From: Streptomyces tuirus
Lineage (GTDB): Bacteria > Actinomycetota > Actinomycetes > Streptomycetales > Streptomycetaceae
Length of the DNA stretch: 64,000 bases
Direction: 5' to 3'
Assembly (NCBI RefSeq): GCF_014701095.1
Contig: NZ_AP023439.1
Coordinates: 496,001 to 560,000 of the forward strand
Below are positions 8,609-17,521 of this stretch, one piece after another. The stretch's first letter is position 1. Each line of letters begins with the position of its first letter. A program made the position numbers and the translations under genes. Below the pieces are notes generated by a model. It worked only from the letters and a program-made list of their open reading frames with translations, was not told the DNA's origin and ran no database searches.

Positions 8609-9769
8609 GTGACCGAGCTCGCCGCGGCGAAGGCCGCTCTCAAGACACAGGCCGTCGAGACGCCGTCGTGGGCCTATGGGAACTCGGGCACGCGCTTCAA
8701 GGTGTTCGCGCAGCAGGGTGTGCCGCGCACCCCGTTCGAGAAGCTGGACGACGCGGCGAAGGTTCACGAGTTCACCGGCGTCGCCCCGACCGTGGCCCTG
8801 CACATCCCGTGGGACGAGGTCGACGACTACGCGGCGCTGGCCAAGCACGCCGAGCAGCGGGGCGTGAAGCTCGGGGCGGTCAACTCCAACACCTTCCAGG
8901 ACGACGACTACAAGCTCGGGAGCATCTGCCACCCGGAGGCTTCGGTGCGGCGGAAGGCCGTGGATCATCTGCTGGAGTGCGTCGACATCATGGACGCGAC
9001 GGGCTCGGCGGACCTGAAGCTGTGGTTCGCCGACGGGACGAACTATCCCGGGCAGGACGACATCCGGGAGCGGCAGGACCGGCTGGCCGAGGGGCTCGCC
9101 GAGGTCTACGAGCGGCTCGGGGACGGGCAGCGGATGCTGCTGGAGTACAAGTTCTTCGAGCCGGCGTTCTACACGACGGATGTGCCGGACTGGGGTACGG
9201 CCTACGCCCACTGTCTGAAGCTCGGACCCAAGGCGCAGGTCGTCGTCGACACGGGACATCACGCGCCGGGGACGAACATCGAGTTCATCGTGGCGACGCT
9301 GCTGCGTGAGGGCAAGCTCGGCGGGTTCGACTTCAACTCGCGGTTCTACGCGGACGACGACCTGATGGTCGGAGCGGCCGATCCGTTCCAGCTGTTCCGG
9401 ATCATGTACGAGGTGATCCGGGGCGGGGGGTTCACGCCCGACGTCGCCTTCATGCTCGACCAGTGTCACAACATCGAGGCGAAGATCCCGGCGATCATCC
9501 GGTCGGTGATGAACGTTCAGGAGGCCACGGCGAAGGCGCTGCTCGTCGACCGCGTCGCTTTGGCCGATGCACAGGCTGCCGGTGACGTGCTCGGGGCGAA
9601 TGCCGTGATCATGGACGCGTACAACACGGATGTGCGGCCGCTGCTGGCCGAGGTGCGGGACGAGATGGGGTTGGACGCGAACCCGATCGCCGCGTACAAG
9701 GCGTCCGGGTGGGCCGAGAAGATCGTTGCTGAGCGGGTGGGAGGGGAGCAGGCGGGCTGGGGCGCGTAA
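8609..9769 (+). CDS. rhaI: L-rhamnose isomerase
   Basis: Converts L-rhamnose to L-rhamnulose, the first intracellular step. 386 residues of the Pseudomonas stutzeri RhaI type, a metal-dependent TIM barrel. Metal- and substrate-binding segments can be read: [14 protein letters not shown] (about 175), [16 protein letters not shown] (about 210), [15 protein letters not shown] (about 238). I choose the GTG at 8609 because AGGAG lies six bases upstream; an in-frame ATG at 8591 sits ahead of that ribosome site. First gene of the rightward operon under the LacI-type operator. Confidence 0.95.
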   Translation: MTELAAAKAALKTQAVETPSWAYGNSGTRFKVFAQQGVPRTPFEKLDDAAKVHEFTGVAPTVALHIPWDEVDDYAALAKHAEQRGVKLGAVNSNTFQDDDYKLGSICHPEASVRRKAVDHLLECVDIMDATGSADLKLWFADGTNYPGQDDIRERQDRLAEGLAEVYERLGDGQRMLLEYKFFEPAFYTTDVPDWGTAYAHCLKLGPKAQVVVDTGHHAPGTNIEFIVATLLREGKLGGFDFNSRFYADDDLMVGAADPFQLFRIMYEVIRGGGFTPDVAFMLDQCHNIEAKIPAIIRSVMNVQEATAKALLVDRVALADAQAAGDVLGANAVIMDAYNTDVRPLLAEVRDEMGLDANPIAAYKASGWAEKIVAERVGGEQAGWGA

Positions 9770-9810
9770 GCGTCTGCCGGGTTCTGTCGTCTGCGGGGTG
9801 CGGGCCGCCT

Positions 9811-9843
9811 GTGGTTGGTCGCGCAGTTCCCCGCGCCCCTGAG
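9811..9843. repeat. 33-bp dispersed intergenic repeat, copy 2
   Basis: Inverted copy of the element at 4755-4787 with one mismatch, located in the rhaI-rhaD gap. The two copies flank the transport genes and rhaI in opposite orientation but in the same orientation relative to transcription of their operons. Confidence 0.8.
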
Positions 9844-9882
9844 TAAGCGCACTCACCGCTCCTCCAGAAGGAAGGAATGTTC

Positions 9883-11922
9883 ATGTCCACCCATCCCGAA
9901 GCCACCGCTCTCCTTGCTCGTTCTCGCCGGCTCGGTGCCGATCCGCGGAACACCAACTACGCCGGTGGCAACGCGTCCGCCAAGGGGACGGACACCGATC
10001 CCGTCACCGGGGGCGATGTGGAGCTGATGTGGGTGAAGGGGTCCGGCGGCGACCTGGGCACCCTGACCGAGGCCGGGCTCGCCGTGCTGCGGCTGGACCG
10101 GATGCGGGCGCTCGTGGACGTGTACCCGGGGGTCGAGCGCGAGGACGAGATGGTCGCCGCGTTCGACTACTGCCTGCACGGGAAGGGCGGGGCCGCGCCG
10201 TCCATCGACACCGCCATGCACGGGCTGGTGGAGGCCGCGCACGTCGACCACCTGCACCCGGACTCGGGGATCGCGCTCGCCTGTGCCGCCGACGGGGAGA
10301 AGCTGACCGCCGAGTGCTTCGGGGACAGCGTGGTGTGGGTGCCGTGGCGACGGCCCGGTTTCCAGCTGGGGCTGGACATCGCCGCCGTGAAGCAGGCCAA
10401 TCCGCAGGCCGTCGGGTGTGTGCTCGGCGGGCACGGGATCACCGCCTGGGGTGACACCTCCGAGGAGTGCGAGCGGAACTCGCTGCACATCATCCGGACC
10501 GCCGAGCGGTTCCTCGCCGAGCGGGGCAGGGCCGAGCCCTTCGGGCCGGTGATCGAGGGGTACGCCGCGCTGGGCGCCGGTGAGCGGCGGGAGCGGGCCG
10601 CCGCGCTCGCCCCGTACGTGCGGGCCGTCGCCTCGCAGGACCGGCCCCAGGTCGGGCACTTCGACGACTCCGAGGTCGTGCTCGGCTTCCTCGCGAGCGC
10701 GGAGCACCCGCGGCTCGCCGCCCTCGGAACGTCCTGCCCGGACCACTTCCTGCGGACCAAGGTCCGGCCGCTGGTGCTGGACCTGCCGCCGAGTGCCCCG
10801 CTCGACGAGGCGATCGCCCGGCTGAAGGAGCTGCACGCCGAGTACCGCGAGGAGTACGCCGCCTACTACGAGCGGCACGCCGAGCCCGGCTCCCCCGCCA
10901 TGCGCGGCGCCGACCCGGCGATCGTGCTGGTGCCGGGCGTGGGCATGTTCTCCTTCGGCAAGGACAAGCAGACCGCCCGGGTCGCGGGCGAGTTCTACGT
11001 CAACGCCATCAACGTGATGCGCGGGGCCGAGGCCGTGTCCACGTACGCGCCGATCGAGGAGTCGGAGAAGTTCCGGATCGAGTACTGGGCGCTGGAGGAG
11101 GCCAAGCTCCGGCGGATGCCGAGGCCCAAGGCGCTGGCGACCCGGGTGGCGCTGGTGACGGGTGCCGGCAGCGGCATCGGCAAGGCCATCGCGCACCGGC
11201 TGGTGGCCGAGGGCGCGTGCGTGGTCGTCGCCGATCTGAACGCGGAGAACGCCGGGGCCGTCGCCGATGAGCTGGGCGGTCCCGACAAGGCCGTCGCCGT
11301 GGCGGTGGACGTCACCTCCGAAAAGCAGATCGCCGAGGCGTTCCGGGCGGCCGTGCTGGCCTTCGGCGGAGTCGACCTCGTCGTCAACAACGCGGGCATC
11401 TCGATCTCCAAGCCGCTGCTGGAGACCTCCGCGAAGGACTGGGACCTCCAGCACGACATCATGGCCCGCGGCTCCTTCCTCGTGTCGCGGGAAGCGGCCC
11501 GGGTGATGACCGCCCAGGAGCTGGGCGGCGACATCGTCTACATCGCTTCCAAGAACGCCGTGTTCGCAGGTCCCAACAACATCGCCTACTCCGCCACCAA
11601 GGCCGACCAGGCCCACCAGGTGCGGCTGCTCGCCGCCGAGCTGGGCGAGCACGGCATCCGGGTCAACGGGATCAACCCCGACGGTGTCGTGCGCGGCTCG
11701 GGCATCTTCGCCGGGGGGTGGGGCGCCGAGCGGGCCGCGGTGTACGGGGTGGAGGAGGAGAAGCTGGGCGAGTTCTACGCCCAGCGGACCATCCTCAAGC
11801 GCGAGGTGCTCCCGGAGCACGTCGCCAACGCCGTGTTCGCGCTGACCGGCGGGGACCTCACCCACACGACCGGTCTGCACATCCCGGTCGACGCCGGCGT
11901 CGCGGCCGCGTTCCTGCGATGA
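9883..11922 (+). CDS. rhaD: Bifunctional rhamnulose-1-phosphate aldolase / short-chain dehydrogenase
   Basis: A fusion of 679 residues. Residues 1 to about 380 form a class II aldolase (NTNYAGGNASAK; metal-site histidines in MHGLVEAAHVDHLHPDS and GHGITAWG), which splits rhamnulose 1-phosphate into dihydroxyacetone phosphate and L-lactaldehyde. Residues about 415-679 are an SDR dehydrogenase (TGAGSGIG cofactor loop, NNAG, catalytic YSATK), which can oxidise lactaldehyde. Two ATGs compete: 9877 and 9883. GGAAGG is spaced seven bases from 9883, so I use that one. The stop overlaps the rhaB start (ATGA). Confidence 0.95.
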   Translation: MSTHPEATALLARSRRLGADPRNTNYAGGNASAKGTDTDPVTGGDVELMWVKGSGGDLGTLTEAGLAVLRLDRMRALVDVYPGVEREDEMVAAFDYCLHGKGGAAPSIDTAMHGLVEAAHVDHLHPDSGIALACAADGEKLTAECFGDSVVWVPWRRPGFQLGLDIAAVKQANPQAVGCVLGGHGITAWGDTSEECERNSLHIIRTAERFLAERGRAEPFGPVIEGYAALGAGERRERAAALAPYVRAVASQDRPQVGHFDDSEVVLGFLASAEHPRLAALGTSCPDHFLRTKVRPLVLDLPPSAPLDEAIARLKELHAEYREEYAAYYERHAEPGSPAMRGADPAIVLVPGVGMFSFGKDKQTARVAGEFYVNAINVMRGAEAVSTYAPIEESEKFRIEYWALEEAKLRRMPRPKALATRVALVTGAGSGIGKAIAHRLVAEGACVVVADLNAENAGAVADELGGPDKAVAVAVDVTSEKQIAEAFRAAVLAFGGVDLVVNNAGISISKPLLETSAKDWDLQHDIMARGSFLVSREAARVMTAQELGGDIVYIASKNAVFAGPNNIAYSATKADQAHQVRLLAAELGEHGIRVNGINPDGVVRGSGIFAGGWGAERAAVYGVEEEKLGEFYAQRTILKREVLPEHVANAVFALTGGDLTHTTGLHIPVDAGVAAAFLR

Positions 11923-13382
11923 GCGCGGCTGTGAAGTACTGCGCCGCGGTCGACCTCGGCGCGTCCAGCGGGCGCGTCATGGTCGGCCGCGTCGGCCCGG
12001 ACTCGCTGGAGCTCAGCGAGGCACACCGCTTCCCCAACCGGCCCGTCCGGGTGCCCGAGGGACTGCGGTGGGACGTGCTCGGGCTGTACGCCGGGGTGCT
12101 GGACGGCCTGAAGGCGGCCGGTGCCCACTGCGGTGGACGACTCGACTCCGTCGGCATCGACAGCTGGGCCGTGGACTACGGGCTGCTGGACTCCGACGGG
12201 GCGCTCCTCGGCAACCCCGTGCACTACCGCGACTCCCGGACGGAGGGTGTCGCGGAGAAGGTGTGGGCGACCGTGCCCGCGGCGGAGCTGTACGCCGCGA
12301 CCGGGTTGCAGTACGCGCCCTTCAACACCCTCTACCAGCTGACCGCCGCGCGCTCCACGGCTCAACTGGCCCGGGCCCGGCGGCTGTTGCTGATGCCGGA
12401 CCTGCTGACGTACTGGCTGACCGGCGAGCATGGCACCGAGCTGACCAACGCGTCCACGACCCAGCTGATCGATCCCCGCACGCGCGACTGGGCGTACGAC
12501 CTCGCCTCCCGGCTCGGCATCGACCTGGACCTGTTCGCGCCGCTGCGGCGACCCGGCGATCCGGCCGGGGTGCTGCGCGGCGAGGTGCTGGAGGAGACCG
12601 GGCTCACCGGACCGGTGCCGGTGACGGCCGTGGGGTCCCATGACACCGCCTCGGCGGTCGCCGCCGTACCGGCGTCGGGCGAGCGGTTCGCCTACATCTG
12701 CACGGGCACCTGGTCGCTGGCCGGTCTGGAGCTGGACGCGCCGGTGCTGACCGAGGAGAGCCGGGCCGCCAACTTCACCAACGAACTGGGCCTGGACGGC
12801 ACGGTCCGCTACCTGCGGAACATCATGGGACTGTGGCTGCTCCAGGAGTGCGTGCGGGCCTGGGGCGAGCCGGATCTGGGCGCGCTGCTGCTTGAGGCGT
12901 CCAGGGCTCCGGCGCTGCGGTCGGTCGTGGACGCGGGTGACGCGGCGTTCCTGGCGCCCGGGCGGATGCCGGAGCGCATCGCCGAGGCGTGCCGGGGCTC
13001 GGGGCAGCCGGTGCCCGAGTCGCCTGCCGAGGTGACGCGCTGCATCCTCGACTCGCTCGCCCTCGCGCACCGCAAGGCCGTCTCGGACGCCCAGCGGCTC
13101 GCGGGGCAGGAGGTCGACGTCGTGCATGTGGTCGGGGGCGGCACGCGCAACGCGCTGCTGTGCCAGCTGACCGCCGACGCGTGCGGGCTGCCGGTCGTGT
13201 CCGGGCCGGCCGAGGCCGCCGCGCTGGGCAACGTGCTCGTCCAGGCGCGGGCGCACGGTCTGGTCGGTGACCTGGCCGGAATGCGGCGGCTGCTCGTGAA
13301 CACCCAGCCGCTCACGCGGTACGAGCCCCGGGGCGGGACCGAGCGGTGGCACGCCGCGCAGGCCCGCCTCGCCGGGGGGTGA
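11919..13382 (+). CDS. rhaB: Rhamnulokinase
   Basis: Phosphorylates L-rhamnulose at O-1 using ATP. FGGY carbohydrate kinase of 487 residues. The N-terminal ATPase loop VDLGASSGRVM (about 11-21), the conserved GIDSWAVDYGLL segment with a catalytic-type Asp, GSHDTASAV and the C-terminal adenosine loop VVGGGTRNALLCQLTADA (about 400) are visible. Its ATG overlaps the rhaD stop by four bases, which makes aldolase and kinase synthesis coupled and rules out the longer open frame upstream. Confidence 0.96.
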   Translation: MSAAVKYCAAVDLGASSGRVMVGRVGPDSLELSEAHRFPNRPVRVPEGLRWDVLGLYAGVLDGLKAAGAHCGGRLDSVGIDSWAVDYGLLDSDGALLGNPVHYRDSRTEGVAEKVWATVPAAELYAATGLQYAPFNTLYQLTAARSTAQLARARRLLLMPDLLTYWLTGEHGTELTNASTTQLIDPRTRDWAYDLASRLGIDLDLFAPLRRPGDPAGVLRGEVLEETGLTGPVPVTAVGSHDTASAVAAVPASGERFAYICTGTWSLAGLELDAPVLTEESRAANFTNELGLDGTVRYLRNIMGLWLLQECVRAWGEPDLGALLLEASRAPALRSVVDAGDAAFLAPGRMPERIAEACRGSGQPVPESPAEVTRCILDSLALAHRKAVSDAQRLAGQEVDVVHVVGGGTRNALLCQLTADACGLPVVSGPAEAAALGNVLVQARAHGLVGDLAGMRRLLVNTQPLTRYEPRGGTERWHAAQARLAGG

Positions 13383-13452
13383 CGGGGTCTCCCCCCGGCC
13401 TCGTCCCCCTACTACGCTGCGCTCATCCGATGATCGACGACAAGGAGCCGCG

Positions 13453-14208
13453 ATGCGTGTCGCCCTGTTCCTGACCTGCGTCAACGACACGCTGTATCCG
13501 GACACCGGGCGCGCCGTGGTGAAACTGCTGACCAGGCTTGGTGTCGACGTCGACTTCCCGAGCGGGCAGACCTGCTGCGGACAGGCGCACTACAACACCG
13601 GATACCGCCATGAGGCCGAGCCGCTCGCCCGGCACTTCTCCGATGTCTTCGGCGCATACGAGGCGATCGTGACGCCGTCCGGGTCCTGCGGGGCGATGGT
13701 GCGCGAGCTGTATCCGCGCATGGGCGAGCGGGCGCGTACCGAGGGGCGCGGGGACACCCTCGCGGCCACGCTGGCGCCGGTGGTGCCCAAGACGTACGAG
13801 CTGACCGAATTCCTGGTCGATGTGCTGGGTGTGACGGACGTGGGGGCGTACTACCCGCACAAGGTGACCTACCACCCGACCTGTCACGGGCTGCGCGGAC
13901 TGGGGCTCGGTGAGCGGCCGCGGCGGCTGCTGCAAGCGGTGAAGGGGCTGGAGCTCGCCGAGCTGCCGGGGGCCGAGGAGTGCTGCGGGTTCGGCGGCAC
14001 CTTCGCGCTGAAGAACTCCGACGTCTCGGCAGCGATGGGCGCGGACAAGGTGCGCAACGCCGAGTCGACGGGTGCCGAGGTGCTGTGCGCGGCCGACAAC
14101 TCCTGTCTGATGCACCTCGGCGGGACAATGGCCCGGCTGCGCACCGCCATGCGGCCGGTGCACATCGCGGAGATCCTGGCGAGCACGGAGGAGGAACCGG
14201 CCGTATGA
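13453..14208 (+). CDS. lutA: Lactate oxidation iron-sulfur protein LutA
   Basis: Component of the LutABC L-lactate oxidation complex, 251 residues. It has the two cysteine-rich CCG domains of the family: TCCGQAHYNTG and SGSCGAM in the first half, TCHGLRGL and EECCGFGGTFALK in the second, ending in NSCLMHLGG. It has its own short leader (AAGGAG before the ATG, 70 bp after rhaB), so read-through from the rhamnose operon or a separate promoter are both possible. Its stop overlaps the lutB ATG. Confidence 0.94.
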   Translation: MRVALFLTCVNDTLYPDTGRAVVKLLTRLGVDVDFPSGQTCCGQAHYNTGYRHEAEPLARHFSDVFGAYEAIVTPSGSCGAMVRELYPRMGERARTEGRGDTLAATLAPVVPKTYELTEFLVDVLGVTDVGAYYPHKVTYHPTCHGLRGLGLGERPRRLLQAVKGLELAELPGAEECCGFGGTFALKNSDVSAAMGADKVRNAESTGAEVLCAADNSCLMHLGGTMARLRTAMRPVHIAEILASTEEEPAV

Positions 14209-15683
14209 GCGGGACGTATCTCGGCATGCCGGCGTTTCCGGCGGCCGCGCGGGAGGCCGTGGGGAACGCGACCCTGCGCGGCAATCTGCGCCATGCCACG
14301 CACACCATCCGCGCCAAGCGGGCGAAGGCGGTGTCGGAGGTGTCCGACTGGGCCGAGCTGCGCGAGGCGGGCAGGCGCATCAAGGACCACACGCTGCGTC
14401 ATCTCGACCGCTATCTCGTGCAGTTGGAGGAGTCGGTGACGGCGGCGGGCGGTGTCGTGCACTGGGCCGCCGACGCGGACGAGGCCAACGACATCGTCAC
14501 GCAGCTCGTGAAGATGACCGGCGAGTCCGAGGTCGTCAAGGTCAAGTCGATGGCCACGCAGGAGATCGGGCTCAACGAGGCGCTGGAGGCCGAGGGCATC
14601 CGCGCCTACGAGACCGATCTCGCCGAGCTGATCGTGCAGTTGGGCAAGGACCGTCCCTCGCACATCCTCGTCCCGGCCATCCACCGCAACCGGGGTGAGA
14701 TCCGGGACATCTTCGCCCGTGAGATGAGCGAGTGGGGCCGCCCCGCCCCCGAGGGCCTGACCGACACACCGGCCGAACTCGCCGAGGCCGCCCGCCTGCA
14801 CCTGCGGGAGAAGTTCCTGCGGGCCAAGGTCGGCATCTCCGGCGCCAACTTCATGGTCGCCGAGACGGGCACGCTCGTGGTCGTCGAGTCCGAGGGCAAC
14901 GGCCGGATGTGCCTGACCCTGCCCGAGACGCTGATCTCGGTGGTCGGCATCGAGAAGATCGTGCCGGCGTGGCAGGACCTGGAGGTGTTCCTGCAGACCC
15001 TCCCCCGCTCCTCCACGGCCGAGCGCATGAACCCCTACACCTCGACGTGGACCGGCACCACGGACGAGGACGGACCGCGGAACTTCCATCTGGTGCTGCT
15101 GGACAACGGCCGCACCGACACTCTCGCCGACGAGGTCGGCCGGCAGGCGCTGCGCTGCATCCGCTGCTCGGCGTGCCTCAACGTGTGCCCGGTCTACGAG
15201 CGGGCGGGCGGCCACGCCTACGGGTCGGTGTACCCGGGGCCGATCGGCGCGATCCTCAGTCCCCAGCTGCGGGGCACGGGCAGTGAGATCGACGCCTCGC
15301 TGCCGTACGCGTCGTCGCTGTGCGGGGCGTGTTACGAGGTCTGCCCGGTCGCCATCGACATCCCCGAGGTGCTGGTGCACCTGCGGGAGCGGGTCGTGCA
15401 GGGCGGCGAGGTCACGCGGGCCGGCAACAAGGTGGTGCTGCGGCCCGCGAAGGGGCATGCCGCCGAGCGGGCGGCGATGCGTGCGGCACGCTGGGCGTTC
15501 CTGCATCCGGGCGCGCTGCGCACGGGCCAGCGCGCCGCCTCCCGGACGCGTCGCTTCCATCCCCGGAGCCTGCCCGGCCCCGGCCGGGCCTGGAGCGGGA
15601 CCCGGGAGCTGCCGCCGGTGCCCGCCGAGCCGTTCCGGGACTGGTGGCAGCGGACACGCGGCGGGAAGGACGGGGACAGGTGA
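14205..15683 (+). CDS. lutB: Lactate oxidation iron-sulfur protein LutB
   Basis: Large subunit of the lactate oxidation complex, 492 residues. An LUD domain fills the N-terminal two thirds (GISGANFMVAETGTLVVVESEGNGR about 225-250). Two [4Fe-4S] motifs follow: CIRCSACLNVCPVY (about 325) and CGACYEVCPVAIDIP (about 375), then a DUF3390-like tail. The start is fixed by the ATGA overlap with lutA. It hands electrons from lactate toward the respiratory chain; the acceptor is not known from sequence. Confidence 0.95.
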   Translation: MSGTYLGMPAFPAAAREAVGNATLRGNLRHATHTIRAKRAKAVSEVSDWAELREAGRRIKDHTLRHLDRYLVQLEESVTAAGGVVHWAADADEANDIVTQLVKMTGESEVVKVKSMATQEIGLNEALEAEGIRAYETDLAELIVQLGKDRPSHILVPAIHRNRGEIRDIFAREMSEWGRPAPEGLTDTPAELAEAARLHLREKFLRAKVGISGANFMVAETGTLVVVESEGNGRMCLTLPETLISVVGIEKIVPAWQDLEVFLQTLPRSSTAERMNPYTSTWTGTTDEDGPRNFHLVLLDNGRTDTLADEVGRQALRCIRCSACLNVCPVYERAGGHAYGSVYPGPIGAILSPQLRGTGSEIDASLPYASSLCGACYEVCPVAIDIPEVLVHLRERVVQGGEVTRAGNKVVLRPAKGHAAERAAMRAARWAFLHPGALRTGQRAASRTRRFHPRSLPGPGRAWSGTRELPPVPAEPFRDWWQRTRGGKDGDR

Positions 15684-16315
15684 ACAGCAGGGAACGGATC
15701 CTGGGGCGGGTGCGGCGCGCGCTGGCGGACGCACCGGCCGAGGAGACCCCCCTCTCCCGGGACTACCTCCGGGAGCACGGGCAGCGGACCGCCGCGGAGA
15801 CGGTGGATCTGCTCGCGGAGAACCTGGCGGACTACCGGGCGCTCGTGCACCGTTGCGGGGACCGGGAGTTGGCGGATCTGATCATGCGGCTGCTGGCCGA
15901 GCGAGGCTCGCGGACCGTGCTCGTCCCGCCCGGACTGCCGCCGTACTGGCTGACGGCGTCCGACGTGACGCAGGTGCACGACCGTGCCGCGAGTACCGCG
16001 CACGAGCTGGACCGGGTCGACAGTGTGGTCACCGGCTGCGCGGTCGCCATCGCCGAGACCGGCACCCTCGTGCTGGACGGCTCACCCGACCAGGGCCGCC
16101 GCCGGATCACGCTCGTCCCGGACCATCACATCTGTGTCGTACGCGTCCCGGGCCAGGTCGTGTCGTCCGTGCCGCAGGGGCTCGAACGGCTCGATCCGGC
16201 GCGCCCGTTGACATGGATCTCCGGGCCGTCGGCGACCAGTGACATCGAGCTGGACCGGGTCGAGGGGGTGCACGGTCCGCGCACCCTGGAGGTGATCCTG
16301 GTCGGCGAGAACTGA
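15680..16315 (+). CDS. lutC: Lactate utilization protein LutC
   Basis: Third subunit of the Lut complex, 211 residues, an LUD-domain protein. The segment GCAVAIAETGTLVLDG (about residues 115-130) and ITLVPDHHICVV are typical, as is the C-terminal SGPSATSDIELDRVEGVHGPR. It starts with GTG in a GTGA overlap with lutB. Position after rhaD/rhaB suggests that the operon clears lactate made from rhamnose-derived lactaldehyde. Confidence 0.94.
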   Translation: MNSRERILGRVRRALADAPAEETPLSRDYLREHGQRTAAETVDLLAENLADYRALVHRCGDRELADLIMRLLAERGSRTVLVPPGLPPYWLTASDVTQVHDRAASTAHELDRVDSVVTGCAVAIAETGTLVLDGSPDQGRRRITLVPDHHICVVRVPGQVVSSVPQGLERLDPARPLTWISGPSATSDIELDRVEGVHGPRTLEVILVGEN

Positions 16316-16323
16316 TCCGGAGC

Positions 16324-17118
16324 TCAGGGCAGGATCGAGTCGACGTAGCCGCCGTCGACCCGCAGGGCGCCGCCCGTGGTGGCGGAGGCCTGGTCGGAGG
16401 CGAGGTAGACGACCATGTGGGCGATCTCCTGCGGCTCGATGAGCCGCTGGAGCAGCGACTGCGGCCGGTGCTGCCGCATGAAGACGCGCTGGGCCTCGTC
16501 CCAGGGCAGGTCGCGGTCGACGAGCTGGTAGACGAAGTCCTCTACGCCGCCCGTGTGCGTCGGCCCGGCGATGACGGAGTTCACCGTGACGCCGGTGCCG
16601 GCCGCCTGCTTGGCGAAGCCCCGGCTCACCGCGAGCAGGGCGGTCTTGGACATGCCGTAGTGGATCATCTCGGCGGGGATGACGACCGCCGAGTCGCTGG
16701 CGATGTACTGGACGCGCCCCCAGCCGCGCTCGGTCATGCCGGGCAGGACGAGCCGGGTGAGGCGCACGGCCGACAGGACGTTCACGTCGAAGTAGCGGCG
16801 CCACTCCTCGTCGCTGATCTCCAGGGGGTCGGCGGACTCGAAGATGCCGAGGTTGTTGACGAGGATGTCCACCTGGCCCAGTGCCTCCAGCGCCTTCCGT
16901 GCGCCCTCGTCGGTGGTGACGTCGGCGGCGACGGGCACCAGGTCGGCGCCGGGCGCCTCACCCCGCATCCGGTCCACGGCCTCCTGCACCCGACCGGCCG
17001 AGCGGCCGTTGACGCCCACCCGGGCGCCCGAGCCGGCCAGGCCCGCGGCGATCGCGGCGCCGATGCCCTGCGTGGAGCCGGTGACCAGAGCGGTGCGGCC
17101 CTTCAAGTCGATCTGCAT
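16324..17118 (-). CDS. Short-chain dehydrogenase/reductase
   Basis: NAD(P)-dependent oxidoreductase of the classical SDR family, 264 residues. The cofactor loop TGSTQGIG (about 13-20), NNLG, active-site Ser in YIASDSAV and catalytic YGMSK (about 155) are present; the C-terminus has the usual GGALRVDGGYVDS. It is convergent with lutC (8-bp gap), so it is not part of that operon. The substrate cannot be told; an NGRS segment after beta-2 suggests NADP preference weakly. Confidence 0.88.
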   Translation of the reverse strand: MQIDLKGRTALVTGSTQGIGAAIAAGLAGSGARVGVNGRSAGRVQEAVDRMRGEAPGADLVPVAADVTTDEGARKALEALGQVDILVNNLGIFESADPLEISDEEWRRYFDVNVLSAVRLTRLVLPGMTERGWGRVQYIASDSAVVIPAEMIHYGMSKTALLAVSRGFAKQAAGTGVTVNSVIAGPTHTGGVEDFVYQLVDRDLPWDEAQRVFMRQHRPQSLLQRLIEPQEIAHMVVYLASDQASATTGGALRVDGGYVDSILP

Positions 17119-17521
17119 GCCGGGTCAGTCCTTTCGGTACGGGAGTGATCGCGCACCCGGGGGCGGCCCCCGGGCACTCCCAGTCATAGCGAAGACGGCG
17201 CGCCGGGATGCCGATACGCGCCGGGAAAGCCGGGGGCGCGAACGATGGCACCGGGGCACGCAAAGGCGCACAGGATCTATTGGGAACTACTCAGGGTTAC
17301 CGTCAAGTCTCTCCGGGTAGCGACGAGTTGACGCCGGGCCATCACCTCTCAGGAGGGCCGCAGGGATGACTGTGCAGGGTGGGGACCCCGCTTCGAGGCC
17401 CGCCCCTGTTCCCTGCGAAGCGCCGGAGATACGCGTCCGCTGACGCTCGCTGCTCCCGCATCGTTCACGCTCCCCCGCGCCCTGGCTCCTTCTCTCTCCT
17501 CCGACCTTGTGGAGATCCCTC
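17119..17521. other. 403-bp intergenic region without a recognised gene
   Basis: Divergent space between the SDR gene and the GH65-like gene. I see no credible coding frame, no RNA gene and no strong palindrome. It must hold the promoters of both flanking genes, but no convincing -35/-10 pair stands out. Confidence 0.6.

Noticed and set aside
9853..11880. 675-codon leftward frame over rhaD
   Set aside because: Antisense shadow; the plus-strand frame has aldolase and SDR motifs and coupled neighbours.
13884..15734. 616-codon leftward frame over lutB
   Set aside because: Antisense shadow of a gene with two ferredoxin-type cysteine motifs.
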